64,000 nucleotides of DNA from Mycobacterium sp. 852002-51163_SCH5372311 (lineage in GTDB: Bacteria > Actinomycetota > Actinomycetes > Mycobacteriales > Mycobacteriaceae): the NCBI RefSeq assembly GCF_001667115.1, contig NZ_LZIJ01000049.1, forward strand, positions 54,134-118,133, in the 5' to 3' direction. The notes below the pieces were generated by a model that worked only from the letters and a program-made list of their open reading frames with translations, was not told the origin of the DNA and ran no database searches. The first letter of the stretch is position 1; the number at the start of each line of letters is the position of its first letter. Below are positions 10,357-21,871 of this stretch, in pieces. Both the position numbers and the translations under genes were made by a program.

Positions 10357-11937
10357 GTGACGGATCTAGCCCCAGCACCAGCTATCGTCGTCCACTCCAC
10401 AGCCGAGAAGCTGGCCGAGCTGCGAGCCCGGCTGGAGCTGGCCAAAGAGCCCGGTGGTGAAAAGGCTGCCGCCAAGCGCGAGAAGAAGGGCATCCCGAGC
10501 GCCCGCGCCCGCATCCACGCCCTGGTCGATCCGGGCACTTTCCTGGAAACCGGTGCGCTGTGCAAGACGCCCGGGGATCCGAACGCGCTCTACGGTGACG
10601 GCTGCGTCACGGGCCACGCGTTCATCGACGGCCGGCCGGTCGGGGTCTTCTCCCACGACCAGACGGTGTTCCAGGGCACCGTCGGTGAGATGTTCGGCCG
10701 CAAGGTGGCGCGGCTCATGGAGTGGTGCGCGATGGTCGGCTGCCCGATCGTCGGCATCCAGGACTCGGGTGGGGCCCGGATTCAGGACGCGGTCACCTCG
10801 CTGGCTTGGTACGCCGAGCTGGGTCGCCGTCACGAGGCGCTGTCCGGCGTCGTGCCGCAGATCTCTCTGATTTTCGGCAAATGCGCTGGGGGAGCGGTGT
10901 ATTCGCCGATCCAGGACGACCTGCTTGTCGCGGTGCGCGACCAGGGCTACTTCTTCGTCACCGGGCCCGACGTGATCCAGGAAGTCACCGGTGAGGAGGT
11001 CAGCCTCGACGAGCTGGGCGGCGCCGACGCCCAGGCCCGCTACGGCAACATCCACCAGGTGGTGGATTCCGAGGCCGAGGCGTTCCAGTACGTGCGCGAT
11101 TTCCTGTCGTTTCTGCCGTCCAACTGCTTCGACAAGCCGCCAGTCGTCAACCCGGGGCTGGAGCCGGAGATCACTCCGACCGACATGGAGCTCGACTCGA
11201 TCGTGCCGGACTCGGACAACATGGCCTACGACATGCACGAGATCCTGCTGCGGATCTTCGATGACGGCGACTTCCTGGATGTGGCCGCGCAGGGCGGACC
11301 GGCCATCATCACCGGGTTCGCCCGGGTCGACGGGCGTCCGGTGGGCGTGATCGCCAACCAGCCCATGCATCTGTCCGGGTCGATCGACAACGAGGCCTCC
11401 GACAAGGCGGCGCGATTCATCCGGTTCTGCGACCAGTTCGAGCTTCCGCTCGTGTTCGTGGTGGATACACCGGGATTCTTGCCGGGGGCCGAGCAGGAGA
11501 AGAACGGGATCATCAAGCGCGGCGGGCGGTTCCTGTCCGCGGTCGTCGAGGCCGACGTACCGAAGGTGACGATCACGATCCGCAAGTCCTACGGCGGCGC
11601 CTACGCGGTGATGGGGTCGCGGCAGCTGACCGCCGACTTCAATTTCGCCTGGCCCACGGCGCGCATCGCGGTGATCGGCGCCGAGGGGGCCGCGCAGCTG
11701 CTGATGAAGCGGTTCCCGGACCCGACGACGCCGGAGGCGCAGCAGATCAAGAAGGACTTTATCGAGGGCTACAACCTCAACATGGCGATCCCGTGGACCG
11801 CCGCCGAACGCGGCTTCATCGACGCGGTCATCGACCCGCACCAGACCCGGCTGCTGATCCGCAAGTCGATGCACCTGTTGCGGGACAAGCAGCTGTGGTT
11901 CCGCGTCGCGCGCAAGCACAGCCTGCTCCCGCTTTAA
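10357..11937 (+). CDS. accD4: Acyl-CoA carboxylase beta subunit AccD4
   Basis: This 526-residue carboxyltransferase subunit, with the AccA3/AccE5 and AccD5 partners, carboxylates the C24-C26 acyl-CoA that Pks13 uses as its extender. Both crotonase-like halves are present, with family motifs [47 protein letters not shown] and [14 protein letters not shown]. The GTG start at 10357 follows the pks13 stop by 3 bp, after AGGTGAGGTAG. fadD32, pks13 and accD4 form one tight transcription unit ending at a convergent junction with fadE35. Confidence 0.97.
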   Translation: MTDLAPAPAIVVHSTAEKLAELRARLELAKEPGGEKAAAKREKKGIPSARARIHALVDPGTFLETGALCKTPGDPNALYGDGCVTGHAFIDGRPVGVFSHDQTVFQGTVGEMFGRKVARLMEWCAMVGCPIVGIQDSGGARIQDAVTSLAWYAELGRRHEALSGVVPQISLIFGKCAGGAVYSPIQDDLLVAVRDQGYFFVTGPDVIQEVTGEEVSLDELGGADAQARYGNIHQVVDSEAEAFQYVRDFLSFLPSNCFDKPPVVNPGLEPEITPTDMELDSIVPDSDNMAYDMHEILLRIFDDGDFLDVAAQGGPAIITGFARVDGRPVGVIANQPMHLSGSIDNEASDKAARFIRFCDQFELPLVFVVDTPGFLPGAEQEKNGIIKRGGRFLSAVVEADVPKVTITIRKSYGGAYAVMGSRQLTADFNFAWPTARIAVIGAEGAAQLLMKRFPDPTTPEAQQIKKDFIEGYNLNMAIPWTAAERGFIDAVIDPHQTRLLIRKSMHLLRDKQLWFRVARKHSLLPL

Positions 11938-11953
11938 TTCGCTCGCCGAGCAC

Positions 11954-11972
11954 CCACGCCGCTTGGGCGTGG
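11954..11972. terminator. Hairpin between convergent accD4 and fadE35
   Basis: CCACGCC (11954-11960) and GGCGTGG (11966-11972) pair perfectly around a 5-nt loop in the 40-bp gap between the two stops. It could end transcription from both sides. Confidence 0.5.
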
Positions 11973-11977
11973 CCAAC

Positions 11978-13768
11978 TCACACTTGAGGCGTGAACGCGC
12001 CGTCGACCAACTCGTCGAAACGTTCCAGCGCCTCGTCGGACTCGGCGTCGATGCCGCGCAGCGGCCCGCGATCGGCCAGATACCGCTGCGCGTACAGCCG
12101 CGCGACGAGCCCCTTCCGGTCGGCGCCGCGGGTGTTCCGCTCCCACGCCGCCTGTTCGGTGAGCAGCGCGGCGGCGTACACGTCGCCCATGAACACCGCC
12201 AGCGGGAACAGCCGCGCCTCGGCCACCGGCCGGTCGAGCTTGGACCAGGCCGTCGTCGCCGATTCGAGGTCCTCGATACGCGAGGCGACCAATGCTGTGG
12301 TCTCGTCATCATCGGAGACCGAAACGGCGTCGCGCATCCGCGCCAATAGCGTCTCGTGCGCTTGGGTCTGCTCGATGCCGCGCCGCACGTCGAGGCACAG
12401 GATATTGTCCGGTCCCTCCCAGATGGTGTTCACCTGCGCGTCGCGCAAAAGCCTTGCCACCGGCCACGTTTCGATGTAGCCGTTGCCGCCGTGGATCTCG
12501 ATCGCGTCCGAGGCCGCGGTGATCCCGAGCCGGCAGACCTTGAGCTTGGTGACGGGCACCGCGATGCGCTGTCGCAGGCTTCGGGGCTGGCGGTGGTTGC
12601 TTGCCCCGATGCCGTCGAACACCAGCGCCTGCGCGGCCTCGACGTCGACGATCAGCTCGGCGAGCTTGCAGCGCATGAGGGGCTTGTCGATAAGCGGTCC
12701 GCCGAACGCCCGCCGCTGCCGGGCGTAGCACAGCGATTCGACCAGGGCCCGGCGCGCATTGGCCAGCCCGAACAGCGCGATGCCGAGCCGCGCGGCGTTC
12801 GTCAGCTCCATCATGCGGCCAAGTCCCTTGCCATCGGCCGGACCCGACTCGCCAGAAGGCTGATCCGACAACAGAAACGCCTCGGCGTCGACGAACTCGA
12901 CCTCGCCGGAGGCCACCGACCGGGTGCCGAGCTTGTCCTTCAGTCGGCGCACCCGCACCCCGTTGCGGGAACCGTCGCGGCGCGTGCGCAGCACCAGGAA
13001 GTTGGCGACACCACGGGTCGAGTCCGGGGCGCCCTCGGGTTTGGCCAGCACGACGAACGCCTCGCCGGCGCAATTGGACGCGAACCACTTAAAGCCGTTC
13101 AAAAGCCACGCTTCTCCCTTTTCGCCGCTGACGCGCCTTGCCGTCGTCTCCAGCGCCCCCAGGTCGGAACCCCCTGTCCGCTCGGTCAGCAGTTGCGCGG
13201 TCTCGCCGGCCCATTCGCCGGAGTCGAACTTGGCCAGCACGTGGTCGCGTACGTCGGCGGGCGCGTAGGCGGCCACCAGCGACTGCACCATGCCGCCGCC
13301 GGTGCCCAGCGCGCATCCCATCCCGATGTCGGCCTGGTTCAGCAGGTAATTGGACGCGAACATAGGCAGCGACGAACTCAGTCCCGCGCTGCGCGCTTCA
13401 GCACGCAATGTCCGCTGGACGTCCAGGACGGCCCGTTTCGATGCCGTGAACGACGCGGGCATGACCACCCGGCTGACGTCGTGGCCCCACCGGTCGTAAC
13501 GCTCGAGCCGCGGCGGGTTTCGATCGGTTTCCTCCGCCCACCGCGCCACCGGACCACCCATCAACTCGCCGATGCGCGTCAAATGTGGCTCTGCGAACGC
13601 CAACTCGTCGGGCCGCAGGTAGTACGCCATCAGGAACTGCAGGCTGGGATCGGTCAGATACCAATTGAGGCCGACGGCTCCGCGATAGTTGTCCGTCTGG
13701 TACCGCTGCGCCTTTTCCGGGGTCGAGAAGGGCAGCCGGTCCACGGCCTCCAGGTCGTAGTCGCTCAC
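11978..13768 (-). CDS. fadE35: Acyl-CoA dehydrogenase FadE35 (AidB-like subgroup)
   Basis: This 596-residue flavoprotein belongs to the acyl-CoA dehydrogenase family, in the larger branch that includes E. coli AidB. Visible family features include QADIGMGCALGTGGGM, the FAD/substrate region EKGEAWLLNGFKWFASN, and the C-terminal EIHGGNGYIETWPVARLLRDA. Its place beside the mycolate genes and its sequence match Rv3797. In H37Rv an IS1557 copy sits between accD4 and fadE35; here only 40 bp separate them. The substrate is unknown. Confidence 0.9.
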   Translation of the reverse strand: MSDYDLEAVDRLPFSTPEKAQRYQTDNYRGAVGLNWYLTDPSLQFLMAYYLRPDELAFAEPHLTRIGELMGGPVARWAEETDRNPPRLERYDRWGHDVSRVVMPASFTASKRAVLDVQRTLRAEARSAGLSSSLPMFASNYLLNQADIGMGCALGTGGGMVQSLVAAYAPADVRDHVLAKFDSGEWAGETAQLLTERTGGSDLGALETTARRVSGEKGEAWLLNGFKWFASNCAGEAFVVLAKPEGAPDSTRGVANFLVLRTRRDGSRNGVRVRRLKDKLGTRSVASGEVEFVDAEAFLLSDQPSGESGPADGKGLGRMMELTNAARLGIALFGLANARRALVESLCYARQRRAFGGPLIDKPLMRCKLAELIVDVEAAQALVFDGIGASNHRQPRSLRQRIAVPVTKLKVCRLGITAASDAIEIHGGNGYIETWPVARLLRDAQVNTIWEGPDNILCLDVRRGIEQTQAHETLLARMRDAVSVSDDDETTALVASRIEDLESATTAWSKLDRPVAEARLFPLAVFMGDVYAAALLTEQAAWERNTRGADRKGLVARLYAQRYLADRGPLRGIDAESDEALERFDELVDGAFTPQV

Positions 13769-13806
13769 ACCGCGACGGTATTACAAAAGCGTGGTGTTAC
13801 AAGCCT

Positions 13807-14316
13807 TTAGGTGGGCACCACAAACTCGGAGGTGTAGTACTCACCCGGATCTTGAGAATGCGGACTGGGTCGTTCGACGATCACCCACACGCCCGTCGTG
13901 CCCGGCCGGAGGGTGTCTTGAACGGTCGTCCGTCCGACGCCGGCCCCATCGGTGTCCAGGCCCGCAAAGGCGGTACCCGGGGCCCCGGGGCCACACCCCG
14001 CCGACGTCGGCCGGGGTTCCTGGATCAGTCCGACGTCGAAATGGGTTCCCGGCTCCGGCGAATCCGACAGATAAACCTCGGCGACCGCTGTTGACCCACT
14101 CTTGTGAATGCGGACCGAACCGGTGGCCAAAGCCGGCTCGAAGCCAAGGGGCGGGGTGCTCACGGCGCTGAAGTCGCAATTTCGAAGAGTCGAATCCAGC
14201 GCAACAATTGTGCCGCCCTGGTCAGCCGAGGCTATAGCGCTGCCGGTCGCGATTGCTGAGGAGGTGACCAGCGTGATTGCCGCGGCGGATTTCGTGATTA
14301 TTGTACATGTGCGCAT
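13807..14316 (-). CDS. Exported hypothetical protein
   Basis: This 169-residue protein has a clear signal peptide (MRTCTIITKSAAAITLV... ending near ASA-DQ), a mature domain with two Cys residues (RNCDF and SAGCGPG) that may pair, and a Trp-containing C-terminal region (GVWVIVERPSPHSQDPGEYY). The ATG at 14316 is preferred because GGTGGGG lies just upstream; an in-frame ATG at 14328 adds four residues. I do not recognise a function. It resembles small secreted mycobacterial proteins of the immunogenic type only in overall build. Confidence 0.75.
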   Translation of the reverse strand: MRTCTIITKSAAAITLVTSSAIATGSAIASADQGGTIVALDSTLRNCDFSAVSTPPLGFEPALATGSVRIHKSGSTAVAEVYLSDSPEPGTHFDVGLIQEPRPTSAGCGPGAPGTAFAGLDTDGAGVGRTTVQDTLRPGTTGVWVIVERPSPHSQDPGEYYTSEFVVPT

Positions 14317-15014
14317 TTGCCCCACCATTTTGCTCGTTTTAGATCCCGCAAACCCAAAGCCAAGTATTGACCGAATTCGTGAAACTTAAAACCCGGCACT
14401 ACCGAAATTCTTTGAATTCAATTTCTTTAGTTAGCTGAAGAAATTCAACTGCGGATACTGCCGCGATCGGCATAATTAGCGAGCGCGTGTCCTGCTGGCG
14501 AATCGCTAAATACCTTGGGGCGCAAGGGGATTGCCAGTGGGTTCGTCGTTAGCCCTCGACGTACCGATCGCCGGGCGACGTACAAATGTCGTGTCTTGGC
14601 GACAACGGCCTGGTGTCGAAATAGTCGATTTCCCGCGAGCCGTCGTTGGCGGTCGTCGACCTCGCTCGGGTTCTGCAAGTAGTCGGAGTCGTTGCGGAGG
14701 ACGGGTTGACCGGGAAAGCGACCGCCGGCCCCTTCGAAGATGCCCTAGCCAACCAAAATGATCCGGTCATCCGGTGCTGACGCACTCATCGTTCGGAAAC
14801 CAGGTTGTTTCGAAATGGGATTCAGTGCCGCCGCACTGGCTCGATACACCATGGGTCACATCGGTCACTCCCATCACCGGAGGGGGTGGCGCGTCGCTCA
14901 GCGATGTGCTAGCGCCGACGCTAGCGCTTTCCCGAAACGATTGGTGCCAGCCGCGCCGGTGCTGAAGTGACACCTGTGATTACCGCGGTAAAACTTAACC
15001 CTAAGGCCAAAACG
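14317..15014. other. Gene-free, AT-richer intergenic stretch
   Basis: About 690 bp without a convincing gene. Bases 14380-14460 are clearly AT-richer than the flanks and hold the palindrome TTGAATTCAA (14412-14421) inside a wider inverted repeat GAAATT (14404-14409) / AATTTC (14420-14425). The short frames here have no Shine-Dalgarno site and no recognisable sequence. The promoter of the exported hypothetical gene probably lies at its left end. Confidence 0.5.
14908..14925 (-). terminator. Hairpin downstream of embB
   Basis: GCTAGCG (14908-14914) and CGCTAGC (14919-14925) form a perfect 7-bp stem with a 4-nt loop about 90 bp beyond the embB stop on the minus strand. Confidence 0.4.
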
Positions 15015-18000
15015 CTACGGCTTGATCCGGATCCTGCCCGGCGACCACAACCCGCTGCGGGTCGCGGTGCCTAATTGAAGCTGGGCCGGCCCGGCGTCCA
15101 CGAGCGTCTCGAACTTGCGCAGCGAGCCCCAGTCGCGGCCCCAGTCCCGAGACAGATAGGTCGACATGACGTGGGCGCGCAGCAGCAGGTCGGTAATCCC
15201 CAGCAGGCCGCCGTTGACGCCGTCCTGCCAGGTGTCGGTGTCCTGTTTCTTGGCGTTGTAGTCCGGCGTGATGCGGAATTTGGGGATGTCGGTGACGCCG
15301 TTGACATGCAGCATCGGCTGCTGGCATGGGAAGGCTAGCCCGACCGCCCAATCCATCAGCACCGGCTGCGACGACCCGACATACTCCTGCAGGGAACGCA
15401 GCTCCGGCACGCGCGGCGGAGTCACCGCGATCCAGTCGTCCGGCGTCAGGGACAGGTCCTCGGCCACCACCCGGACCGCAACCGCGTCGGCGGGCATCTG
15501 GGAACGGGCGAAGCGCAGGTTGCGCCACGCCTTCGGCTGTTCGCCGTACAAGTCGTAGGGCAGCAGTCGCCCAGCCGGCAGCAGGTCACCGCCGGGACCG
15601 GGCCTGCCGTATTCGAGTACGACGGTCTGCCCGGAGGTGTGGTGGTGCAGGATGCTGTTACCGGCGATCGTGCCTGCGGCGGTCACCACTACCAACGGGT
15701 GTCCGGCGTCGGGCTTCGGCAGCTGGTACCACGCCGAGGTCAGGCGGCTCTGCTGCTGCGGACCGGTGGTGTAGCTGCCGGCCACCGGAACCTGGTCGGG
15801 GTTGAGACCGTAGGGCAACGGGAGTAGGGATCCGTTGATTCCCGGGGCCGTCAGCTTGGTCGGTCCGTACCAGTCGTAGTCGGTCCCGGGCTGCGGTACC
15901 GCCGTCTCCCGGACCGCTTCGGCCAGAGTGCGTTCCGGCGCGCCGTTGGGGGTGAATCCTGTTGGGCTGGTCCCCCCTAATGGGCCCAATGGGCCCCAAG
16001 GGCCGTAATTGTCTGGTAGCGGCGCCATAAAGCCGGCGTTGCTGTCCGGCTCGACGAGCACGTCGTCGGCCAGTCCGCAACCGCCGCTGAACTCGCGCAG
16101 GTTGTCCCAGGCATTGGAGTAGGTGGGATACTGCCGAACGATGCCGGCCACCATCGATGCGACGAACACCAGCGCCATGAAACCCGCCGCGAGGGGGACA
16201 GGCGCCGCCGTCACCGCCCGGGCCAGCCGGCCCTGGCCATGGCTGGTATCCGCGAAGTGTAACCAGGCCGCATACACCGCGGTAATCGCGAACAGCGCGA
16301 AAAAGATTGCACTGACCGAGATTCCGCCGATTTTCGGCATGGAGCTGTTGAACGGCACGCCGTAGCTCGAGACGTACCACCAACCGTTGGTGGTGGCGAA
16401 GCAGAGCGCTAGCACGAACAAAACCGCCGCCAGGAACGCCATACGGTTGCGCGACCAGCGCAGCACCTGGGGTGAAACCAGCACGGTAGTCAGTGCGGCC
16501 ATCGCCGCGCCCACCGCGGCGAACAGCCCGAAGTGGTGCACCCACTTGGTGGGGGTGAACATCAAGAAGAACATGGTGCCGAAGATGACACCCATCAGCC
16601 GCCACGCCGGCCCGCGGGCCACGCCGGGAACTCGCTTGCGCCGCAACATGATGAACACAGCTGTGAACAGGCAGAGCGCGGTGATCAAGAACCCGAACCG
16701 GCGCGACAACGAACCGTCGACCGTGGGCAGGATCAGGTAGTAGTAGCGCAGGTTCTCGGTGTACCAGGCCTGGCTGGGGCCGATCGCGGTGCGAATCCTG
16801 GTTGCTTCCAACACCGTTGACAGGGTCTGGTCAGCGAACACGACGGTGAAGATGACGAACCCTGCAGCCAGCATCGGCGCCACCAGCGGCCAGGTACCGA
16901 CAACGCGATGGCGGCGGACCAAAATTCGCAGGATCGGACGTCCACCGGCAACCAACGCGGCCACCGCGATCAAGCCCGTGGGCTGCACCCCCAGGGTGAA
17001 CGCGGCGGTCACCACCGCCAGCGCCGCCGGCGTCAACCGAGAGGCGCACATCGAGCGCTCGATCAGCACGTAGGTGATCAGAGAACCGACCGCAATGATC
17101 GGCTCGGGACGAAGGCCGTTGTCGAACGGCATCCACGCGGTGAGCAGAACCAGGCCGGCCGCCCAGTTGGCTGCCGTGCTGGCGGTTACCGCCGGCCCCA
17201 GCCGGGGCAACACCTCACGCGAGAGCAGCAGCCAGCACACCAGCCCGGCGACGAGGTCCGGCAACCGCATCCACAAGCTGCCGTCGCTGACGTGGGTCAT
17301 CAACGCCAGCAGGTTGTAATACCAGCCGAAGGGGTCTTCCGGGCTGCCGAACCAGCGGAAGTAATTGGACATGTAGCCGGCGTGGTCGGCGACTCGGGCC
17401 ATGCCCAGGATGTAGCCGTCGTCGGAGGAGTTCGCCCCGATCACGTGCCACAGCACGAACCCGAAGATCACCGTGGCGTCGACGAGGGTGAATTTCTTCC
17501 AGCGAGTCGGGATCAGCCGGTGCATCCGGCGACCGTCCAGCTGGTCCAGCCGCCAGAGCGCGACCAGCGAAGCGATGGTGGACAGAATGGCGCCCACCAT
17601 CGCCAGCAGTTTCAGCGTCGTCGGGGTGGTGGAGAATCGCGTGTCAATGGTCGCCGAGAACTTCAGTCCCGGCGGCGCGGGACCGGTCAGGTCGGTGAAC
17701 ACCCCGACGATCTGCGGGCGCAGGTTGGGGTCGGTGAAACCGCCGCCGAGCGGCTTACCCGCCGGGTCGGTCAACCCGACAAACGTGGCGAAAGTGCCGG
17801 CACGAGTGGACGTGATCTCGATCCGCTGACACTGCGGCGACAAGGCCTGATCCCGCGACGCGCTGGCAATCACTACGTTGCGATCGGTGACGTCGACGCG
17901 CTTGCTGCTGACGACGACGAACAGCGCGTTGAGCGCGGCGTCCTTGCCCTTCTTGGGCGCAGTGCTCAGCACCACGCCGCCCTCGGGTGGCAGGTCTCGG

Positions 18001-18248
18001 ACCACGGTGCATGGCACGGTGGCCGTCGCGTCGACCGGACTCAGGGAAATGAGGGGCGCTGTAACGTTGTTGAGTTGGCCATTCTGTGGCCAGTTCAGCG
18101 TCGCGGTGGTCTGCACGACCGGCAGCAGCGGTGTCGCTATCGACAACACGAAGCCGATCAGTCCGGCGATCGTGGCAACCCACCGGGTGACGCGGACGTC
18201 GTCGCGCGTACGGCCGACGGCTTGTTCTTCGTGCTGGATGACGCTCAC
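15015..18248 (-). CDS. embB: Arabinosyltransferase EmbB (ethambutol target)
   Basis: This 1077-residue GT-C membrane glycosyltransferase, acting with EmbA, adds arabinose from decaprenyl-phospho-arabinose to arabinogalactan on the periplasmic side. It has many membrane helices, the catalytic motif [11 protein letters not shown] (first Asp about 276, Met283), and the C-terminal carbohydrate-binding part ending [13 protein letters not shown]. It is collinear with M. tuberculosis EmbB but lacks that protein's short insertion after LDQLDGR. Met306 and Gln497 of the M. tuberculosis numbering are conserved; the Gly406 equivalent is Pro383. The GTG start overlaps the embA stop as GTGA, so the two are translationally coupled. 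Confidence 0.97.
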   Translation of the reverse strand: MSVIQHEEQAVGRTRDDVRVTRWVATIAGLIGFVLSIATPLLPVVQTTATLNWPQNGQLNNVTAPLISLSPVDATATVPCTVVRDLPPEGGVVLSTAPKKGKDAALNALFVVVSSKRVDVTDRNVVIASASRDQALSPQCQRIEITSTRAGTFATFVGLTDPAGKPLGGGFTDPNLRPQIVGVFTDLTGPAPPGLKFSATIDTRFSTTPTTLKLLAMVGAILSTIASLVALWRLDQLDGRRMHRLIPTRWKKFTLVDATVIFGFVLWHVIGANSSDDGYILGMARVADHAGYMSNYFRWFGSPEDPFGWYYNLLALMTHVSDGSLWMRLPDLVAGLVCWLLLSREVLPRLGPAVTASTAANWAAGLVLLTAWMPFDNGLRPEPIIAVGSLITYVLIERSMCASRLTPAALAVVTAAFTLGVQPTGLIAVAALVAGGRPILRILVRRHRVVGTWPLVAPMLAAGFVIFTVVFADQTLSTVLEATRIRTAIGPSQAWYTENLRYYYLILPTVDGSLSRRFGFLITALCLFTAVFIMLRRKRVPGVARGPAWRLMGVIFGTMFFLMFTPTKWVHHFGLFAAVGAAMAALTTVLVSPQVLRWSRNRMAFLAAVLFVLALCFATTNGWWYVSSYGVPFNSSMPKIGGISVSAIFFALFAITAVYAAWLHFADTSHGQGRLARAVTAAPVPLAAGFMALVFVASMVAGIVRQYPTYSNAWDNLREFSGGCGLADDVLVEPDSNAGFMAPLPDNYGPWGPLGPLGGTSPTGFTPNGAPERTLAEAVRETAVPQPGTDYDWYGPTKLTAPGINGSLLPLPYGLNPDQVPVAGSYTTGPQQQSRLTSAWYQLPKPDAGHPLVVVTAAGTIAGNSILHHHTSGQTVVLEYGRPGPGGDLLPAGRLLPYDLYGEQPKAWRNLRFARSQMPADAVAVRVVAEDLSLTPDDWIAVTPPRVPELRSLQEYVGSSQPVLMDWAVGLAFPCQQPMLHVNGVTDIPKFRITPDYNAKKQDTDTWQDGVNGGLLGITDLLLRAHVMSTYLSRDWGRDWGSLRKFETLVDAGPAQLQLGTATRSGLWSPGRIRIKP

Positions 18249-21200
18249 GGCAGCGCCCGAATCGGTCCTTGCCGGCTCCAGCCGTTCACGGTCATCACAC
18301 CCTGTTCGACGACGGCAGTCGGCGCCTGGTCACTGGGCACCAAGGGGTAATACTGCTCGACCGATCCCCAGTCGCGATACCAGTCGCCGCGCAGATAGGT
18401 CGAGATTGTCGAGGTCCGCAACAGCGCCTGGGTGAAAAGAAACGGACCGCCGGTCTCGCTGGCCTCCCACCCGTTGGACGACGACGCGGTTTGTTTGTGA
18501 TCGGGCAGAATCCGATATCCCGGAAGTTCGGCAACGCCAAGGTGTTCGGAGAACGGCCGCTGGCACGGGAAGTTCGCGGCGGTCGCGATGTCCATCAGCA
18601 CAGGTGTGCGCGATCCGATCAACTCCTGCAGGGTCTGCAGCATCGGGACCCGCGGCGGCGTGAACGCGAACCACTGCTCGGAACTCAGGTTTGGGTCGTA
18701 AGCGACGATGCGTGCCACGTTGGCCTCCGGGGGCGCCCAGGTGAGCGGGAACCGCAGATTGCGCCACGCCGGCTCCGGCCCGATGTCGATCGGATACACC
18801 TCCGCAAGCGGCTGGGTGGTGCCGTCGGGGCGAGCGACGCCCCACTGCAATTTCAGCTGCTGTCCGTAGGTGAAGGTGCCGTCCTCTTTGTACGACCAGA
18901 TAGCACCGGATGCCGAGACCACGACCACCGGCCGGTCGGGCGTACGCGGCGGCAACTGGTACCAGGAGGAGGTCGCGGAGGCGGCCAGCGAATTCTCGTC
19001 GTAGCTGCCCATCACCGGCGTACGGGCCGGGTCGAGGCCGAACGGTAGCGCCACGTGCGACCCGTTCACGCCGATCGGGCCCTTCCCGCCGGCCGTGCCC
19101 GCGGAGTCACTCATCGTGGCGTTGGGCTTGTTGGGCGACCCGGTGGAATTCACCACCCCAGGTTTGGTCACCACCGGGTACGACCGCAGGTCGTCACCCA
19201 CCCCTTCGGGTTTGAACCCGACGGGATTGCTGCCGCCGAGCGGGCCGTCCGGTCCGAACGTCTGACCCGGAACCGGCTGCAGCAGGCCAACATTGGGGTC
19301 GGGTTCAGTCAGCACGTCATCGGCCATCGCGCAACTGGTGAGCCCGGAGGTCAGCGCAGCCAGGTTGGCTTTCGCGGTGGTGTAGAGCGGGTAGCGGAAA
19401 GCCGCCCCCTTGGCCAGTGAGCCCACTTCGCCCAGGACCATGATCACTGCCACCACCAGCAGGGGCGTCGACGCCAGCACCCGGTTGCGCCGGTTGTCCT
19501 GGACCTCGGTGTGCCCGGCGTAGTCCATCCGGAAGTGGTACCAGGCGGCCAGCAACCCAGTGATGATCGACAACGTCAGGAACATCGATGTCACCGGGTG
19601 GCTGGCGACGACGGGCTGGATGTCGTACCACGGCACTCCGTAGTTGCCGACGTAGAACCACCCGTTGACTCCCGACGTGGCCCACGCCAACACGAACAGC
19701 AGCGCGGTGACGTACAACGCCAGGTTGCGTCGGCTGTGCAGGCCGATACGCGCGACCGTGAATGCGGTGACCGCGCCCAGCGCCCCGGCCAGCCCGGCGA
19801 ACGCACCGAATTGAATTGCCCACTTGGTCGGCGTGAACGTCAGCAACAGCAACCCGACCGCGGTGGTTCCGATCAGCCGCCAGGCCGGGCCGCTGGCCAG
19901 CCCCGGCACCCGGCCACGCCTCAGCAGCACGAACAACATGCCGAACAGGCACAGCAGCAGCACCAGGACAGCGAAGCGCCGCGCCATCGACCCGTCGGGG
20001 TTGGATTCGACCGTCAGGAAGTAGTAGCGCAACCAATCTTGGTACCAGGCGATTGTCGGCCCGACCTTGTACTTGATGCGGGCCGACTCGGCGACGGTGG
20101 CCAGCGTCTGCGCCCGGAAGACCACGACGGTGATCAGCGACAACGACGCGGCCAGTACTGCCAGCGGTGCCACCAACCCGTCGGTGGCCTGGCGGCGGCG
20201 GATCGTCGCGGCGATGGCCCGGGCCCCGGTCAGCAACGCGGCCAGCGCGATCAGCCCCTGCGGTGCCAGCGTCGCCGTGAGCATGGCGACGATGATGGCC
20301 ACCGCCGCCGGGACCAGTCGTCGCGCCGCGATCGAGCGTTCCACCAGCATCCAGGTGACCAGCACGCCCAGGGCGATCAGCGGCTCGGGTCGCAGGCCGT
20401 TGTTGAACGGCAGCCACGCGGCCACGAACACCGCGCCCGCGGTGTACACGGCCGCCCGGTTGGAGGCCATGCCGCCCTTGCCCGGTCCCAACCGCCGCAG
20501 CACGCAGCGGCTGATGAGCAGCCAGCATGCGATCCCGGCCAGCGTGGCGGGCAGTCGCATCCACACGCCGGCGGTGCTCACCGACGCCAGCTGGGCCAAT
20601 ACCGAGTGGTACCAGTCGAACGGCGCCTCGGTGGTGCCGAAATAGCGGTAGTAGTTGGCGACGTATCCGGCGTGCGGCGCCACACGGGCGATGGTCAGGT
20701 TGTAGCCGTCGTCGGACGAAGTGGCGCCAATAACGTGCCAGAGCAGCAGCGTCGCAATCACTGCAGCGTCGGCGATCCAGGTCGTCAGGCCGACCCGCCA
20801 CCACGACGGCCGGTGTTCTCGGGGGCGATAGCGGGAGAGCCAGGCGATCGGGGAGCGCCAGTCCCGCAACGTGTCGTCGCCGCGGCTGTGGCGGTCCAGC
20901 GCGCCCATCGCGATGATGGCTGCCAGGACGCTCAGCGCGCCGAGGATCATCAGGACCGTCTTCAGTGCCGTCGGCGCGGTGATGAATCTGGTGTCGACGT
21001 CGATGCGGGCCGACAACCCGGGCTGGGCCGCGACCTTCATCTCGGTGAAGATCCCGCCGACTTGCGGCTTCTTCTCGGGGGCCAGGATCCCTCTGGCACC
21101 GGGGATCCCGACGAAATCCGCACCCGCGGCGCTGGCGTCTGCCCAGATGTGCAGCACGTTGCAGGCGCCGGCGGCGACGGCCGAGCGTTGCGCGACCGCC

Positions 21201-21568
21201 GCGACCGAGTCTCGGAACGCAACGACGATTACGTCTTTACTGGCGCGCACGAACAGCGCGTGCTTGCCGGCATCCATTCCGCCCGATGGGAGGGTGGACA
21301 GCACCAAGCCGCCGTCGGCGGGCAAGGTGGCCATCGCTGCGCACGGGATGGAGATGTCCAGCGCGCGGGGCGCCCCGGAAACCAGCGGTGCGGTGATCTG
21401 GGTGACGTTGCCGTCCGCGGTGCTCCCCTGGGGCCATCGGATGGTCGAGGTGGTCTGCTTCACCGGAAGCAACGGAACCAGCGCGCACAACAACAAGCCC
21501 ACGATGCCGGCGACGGTGGCGACCAGCCGTGGGATCCGCTGCGATCGCTCATTACCGTCGGGGGGCAC
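18245..21568 (-). CDS. embA: Arabinosyltransferase EmbA
   Basis: This 1107-residue GT-C arabinosyltransferase is the partner of EmbB in arabinogalactan arabinan synthesis. Matches to M. tuberculosis EmbA run from [12 protein letters not shown] to GPIRALP, including the catalytic loop [20 protein letters not shown] and [16 protein letters not shown]. The GTG start at 21568 opens a two-gene unit embA-embB. Unlike in M. tuberculosis, embC is not directly upstream: about 5 kb of other genes intervene and embR diverges from embA across a 303-bp region, so embAB must have its own promoter. Confidence 0.97.
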   Translation of the reverse strand: MPPDGNERSQRIPRLVATVAGIVGLLLCALVPLLPVKQTTSTIRWPQGSTADGNVTQITAPLVSGAPRALDISIPCAAMATLPADGGLVLSTLPSGGMDAGKHALFVRASKDVIVVAFRDSVAAVAQRSAVAAGACNVLHIWADASAAGADFVGIPGARGILAPEKKPQVGGIFTEMKVAAQPGLSARIDVDTRFITAPTALKTVLMILGALSVLAAIIAMGALDRHSRGDDTLRDWRSPIAWLSRYRPREHRPSWWRVGLTTWIADAAVIATLLLWHVIGATSSDDGYNLTIARVAPHAGYVANYYRYFGTTEAPFDWYHSVLAQLASVSTAGVWMRLPATLAGIACWLLISRCVLRRLGPGKGGMASNRAAVYTAGAVFVAAWLPFNNGLRPEPLIALGVLVTWMLVERSIAARRLVPAAVAIIVAMLTATLAPQGLIALAALLTGARAIAATIRRRQATDGLVAPLAVLAASLSLITVVVFRAQTLATVAESARIKYKVGPTIAWYQDWLRYYFLTVESNPDGSMARRFAVLVLLLCLFGMLFVLLRRGRVPGLASGPAWRLIGTTAVGLLLLTFTPTKWAIQFGAFAGLAGALGAVTAFTVARIGLHSRRNLALYVTALLFVLAWATSGVNGWFYVGNYGVPWYDIQPVVASHPVTSMFLTLSIITGLLAAWYHFRMDYAGHTEVQDNRRNRVLASTPLLVVAVIMVLGEVGSLAKGAAFRYPLYTTAKANLAALTSGLTSCAMADDVLTEPDPNVGLLQPVPGQTFGPDGPLGGSNPVGFKPEGVGDDLRSYPVVTKPGVVNSTGSPNKPNATMSDSAGTAGGKGPIGVNGSHVALPFGLDPARTPVMGSYDENSLAASATSSWYQLPPRTPDRPVVVVSASGAIWSYKEDGTFTYGQQLKLQWGVARPDGTTQPLAEVYPIDIGPEPAWRNLRFPLTWAPPEANVARIVAYDPNLSSEQWFAFTPPRVPMLQTLQELIGSRTPVLMDIATAANFPCQRPFSEHLGVAELPGYRILPDHKQTASSSNGWEASETGGPFLFTQALLRTSTISTYLRGDWYRDWGSVEQYYPLVPSDQAPTAVVEQGVMTVNGWSRQGPIRALP

Positions 21569-21741
21569 GAGGGTCGATGGTAAGCGACGCCGCTTTCGCG
21601 GGTGAGGATGCCGGGCCGGGCAGGGGCCTGAACGGGTGAGGTATTGGCATTTGGCACTCCGGCCCTCGCCAGCGATTGCCGAGACTTAAACCACTGCGAC
21701 CCCAGGCGGCGTGTCGTCGCAGCCATGTAAGTGTCGCGGTC

Positions 21742-21785
21742 CAGCGCGAAGCGGCGCAGCGCGAAGCGGACCCAGCGCGAAGCGG
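21742..21785 (+). promoter_or_regulatory. Three 13-bp direct repeats between embA and embR
   Basis: CAGCGCGAAGCGG occurs exactly at 21742-21754, 21757-21769 and 21773-21785, spaced 15 and 16 bp, in the divergent embA-embR region. Short evenly spaced direct repeats suit binding of a multimeric regulator. EmbR is an obvious candidate because it has a SARP-type winged helix and lies beside them; that link is inference. Confidence 0.5.
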
Positions 21786-21871
21786 CGCCGCGTGGATTCA
21801 CCCGCTTGCGGCCGTGCATGCCGTCACAATGGGAGCGACGGCCCTCGACAACCCAGGAGGCTCGCGGCGCA

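Noticed and set aside
10366..12312. A 648-residue minus-strand frame opposite accD4 and the fadE35 end
   Set aside because: Arg/Gly-rich low-information translation opposite real genes.
12356..13810. A 484-residue plus-strand frame opposite fadE35
   Set aside because: Shadow of the fadE35 codon pattern; no family features.
16908..21583. Long plus-strand frames (480 and 690 residues) opposite embB and embA
   Set aside because: Gln/Arg/Gly-rich shadows of genuine membrane proteins on the other strand.
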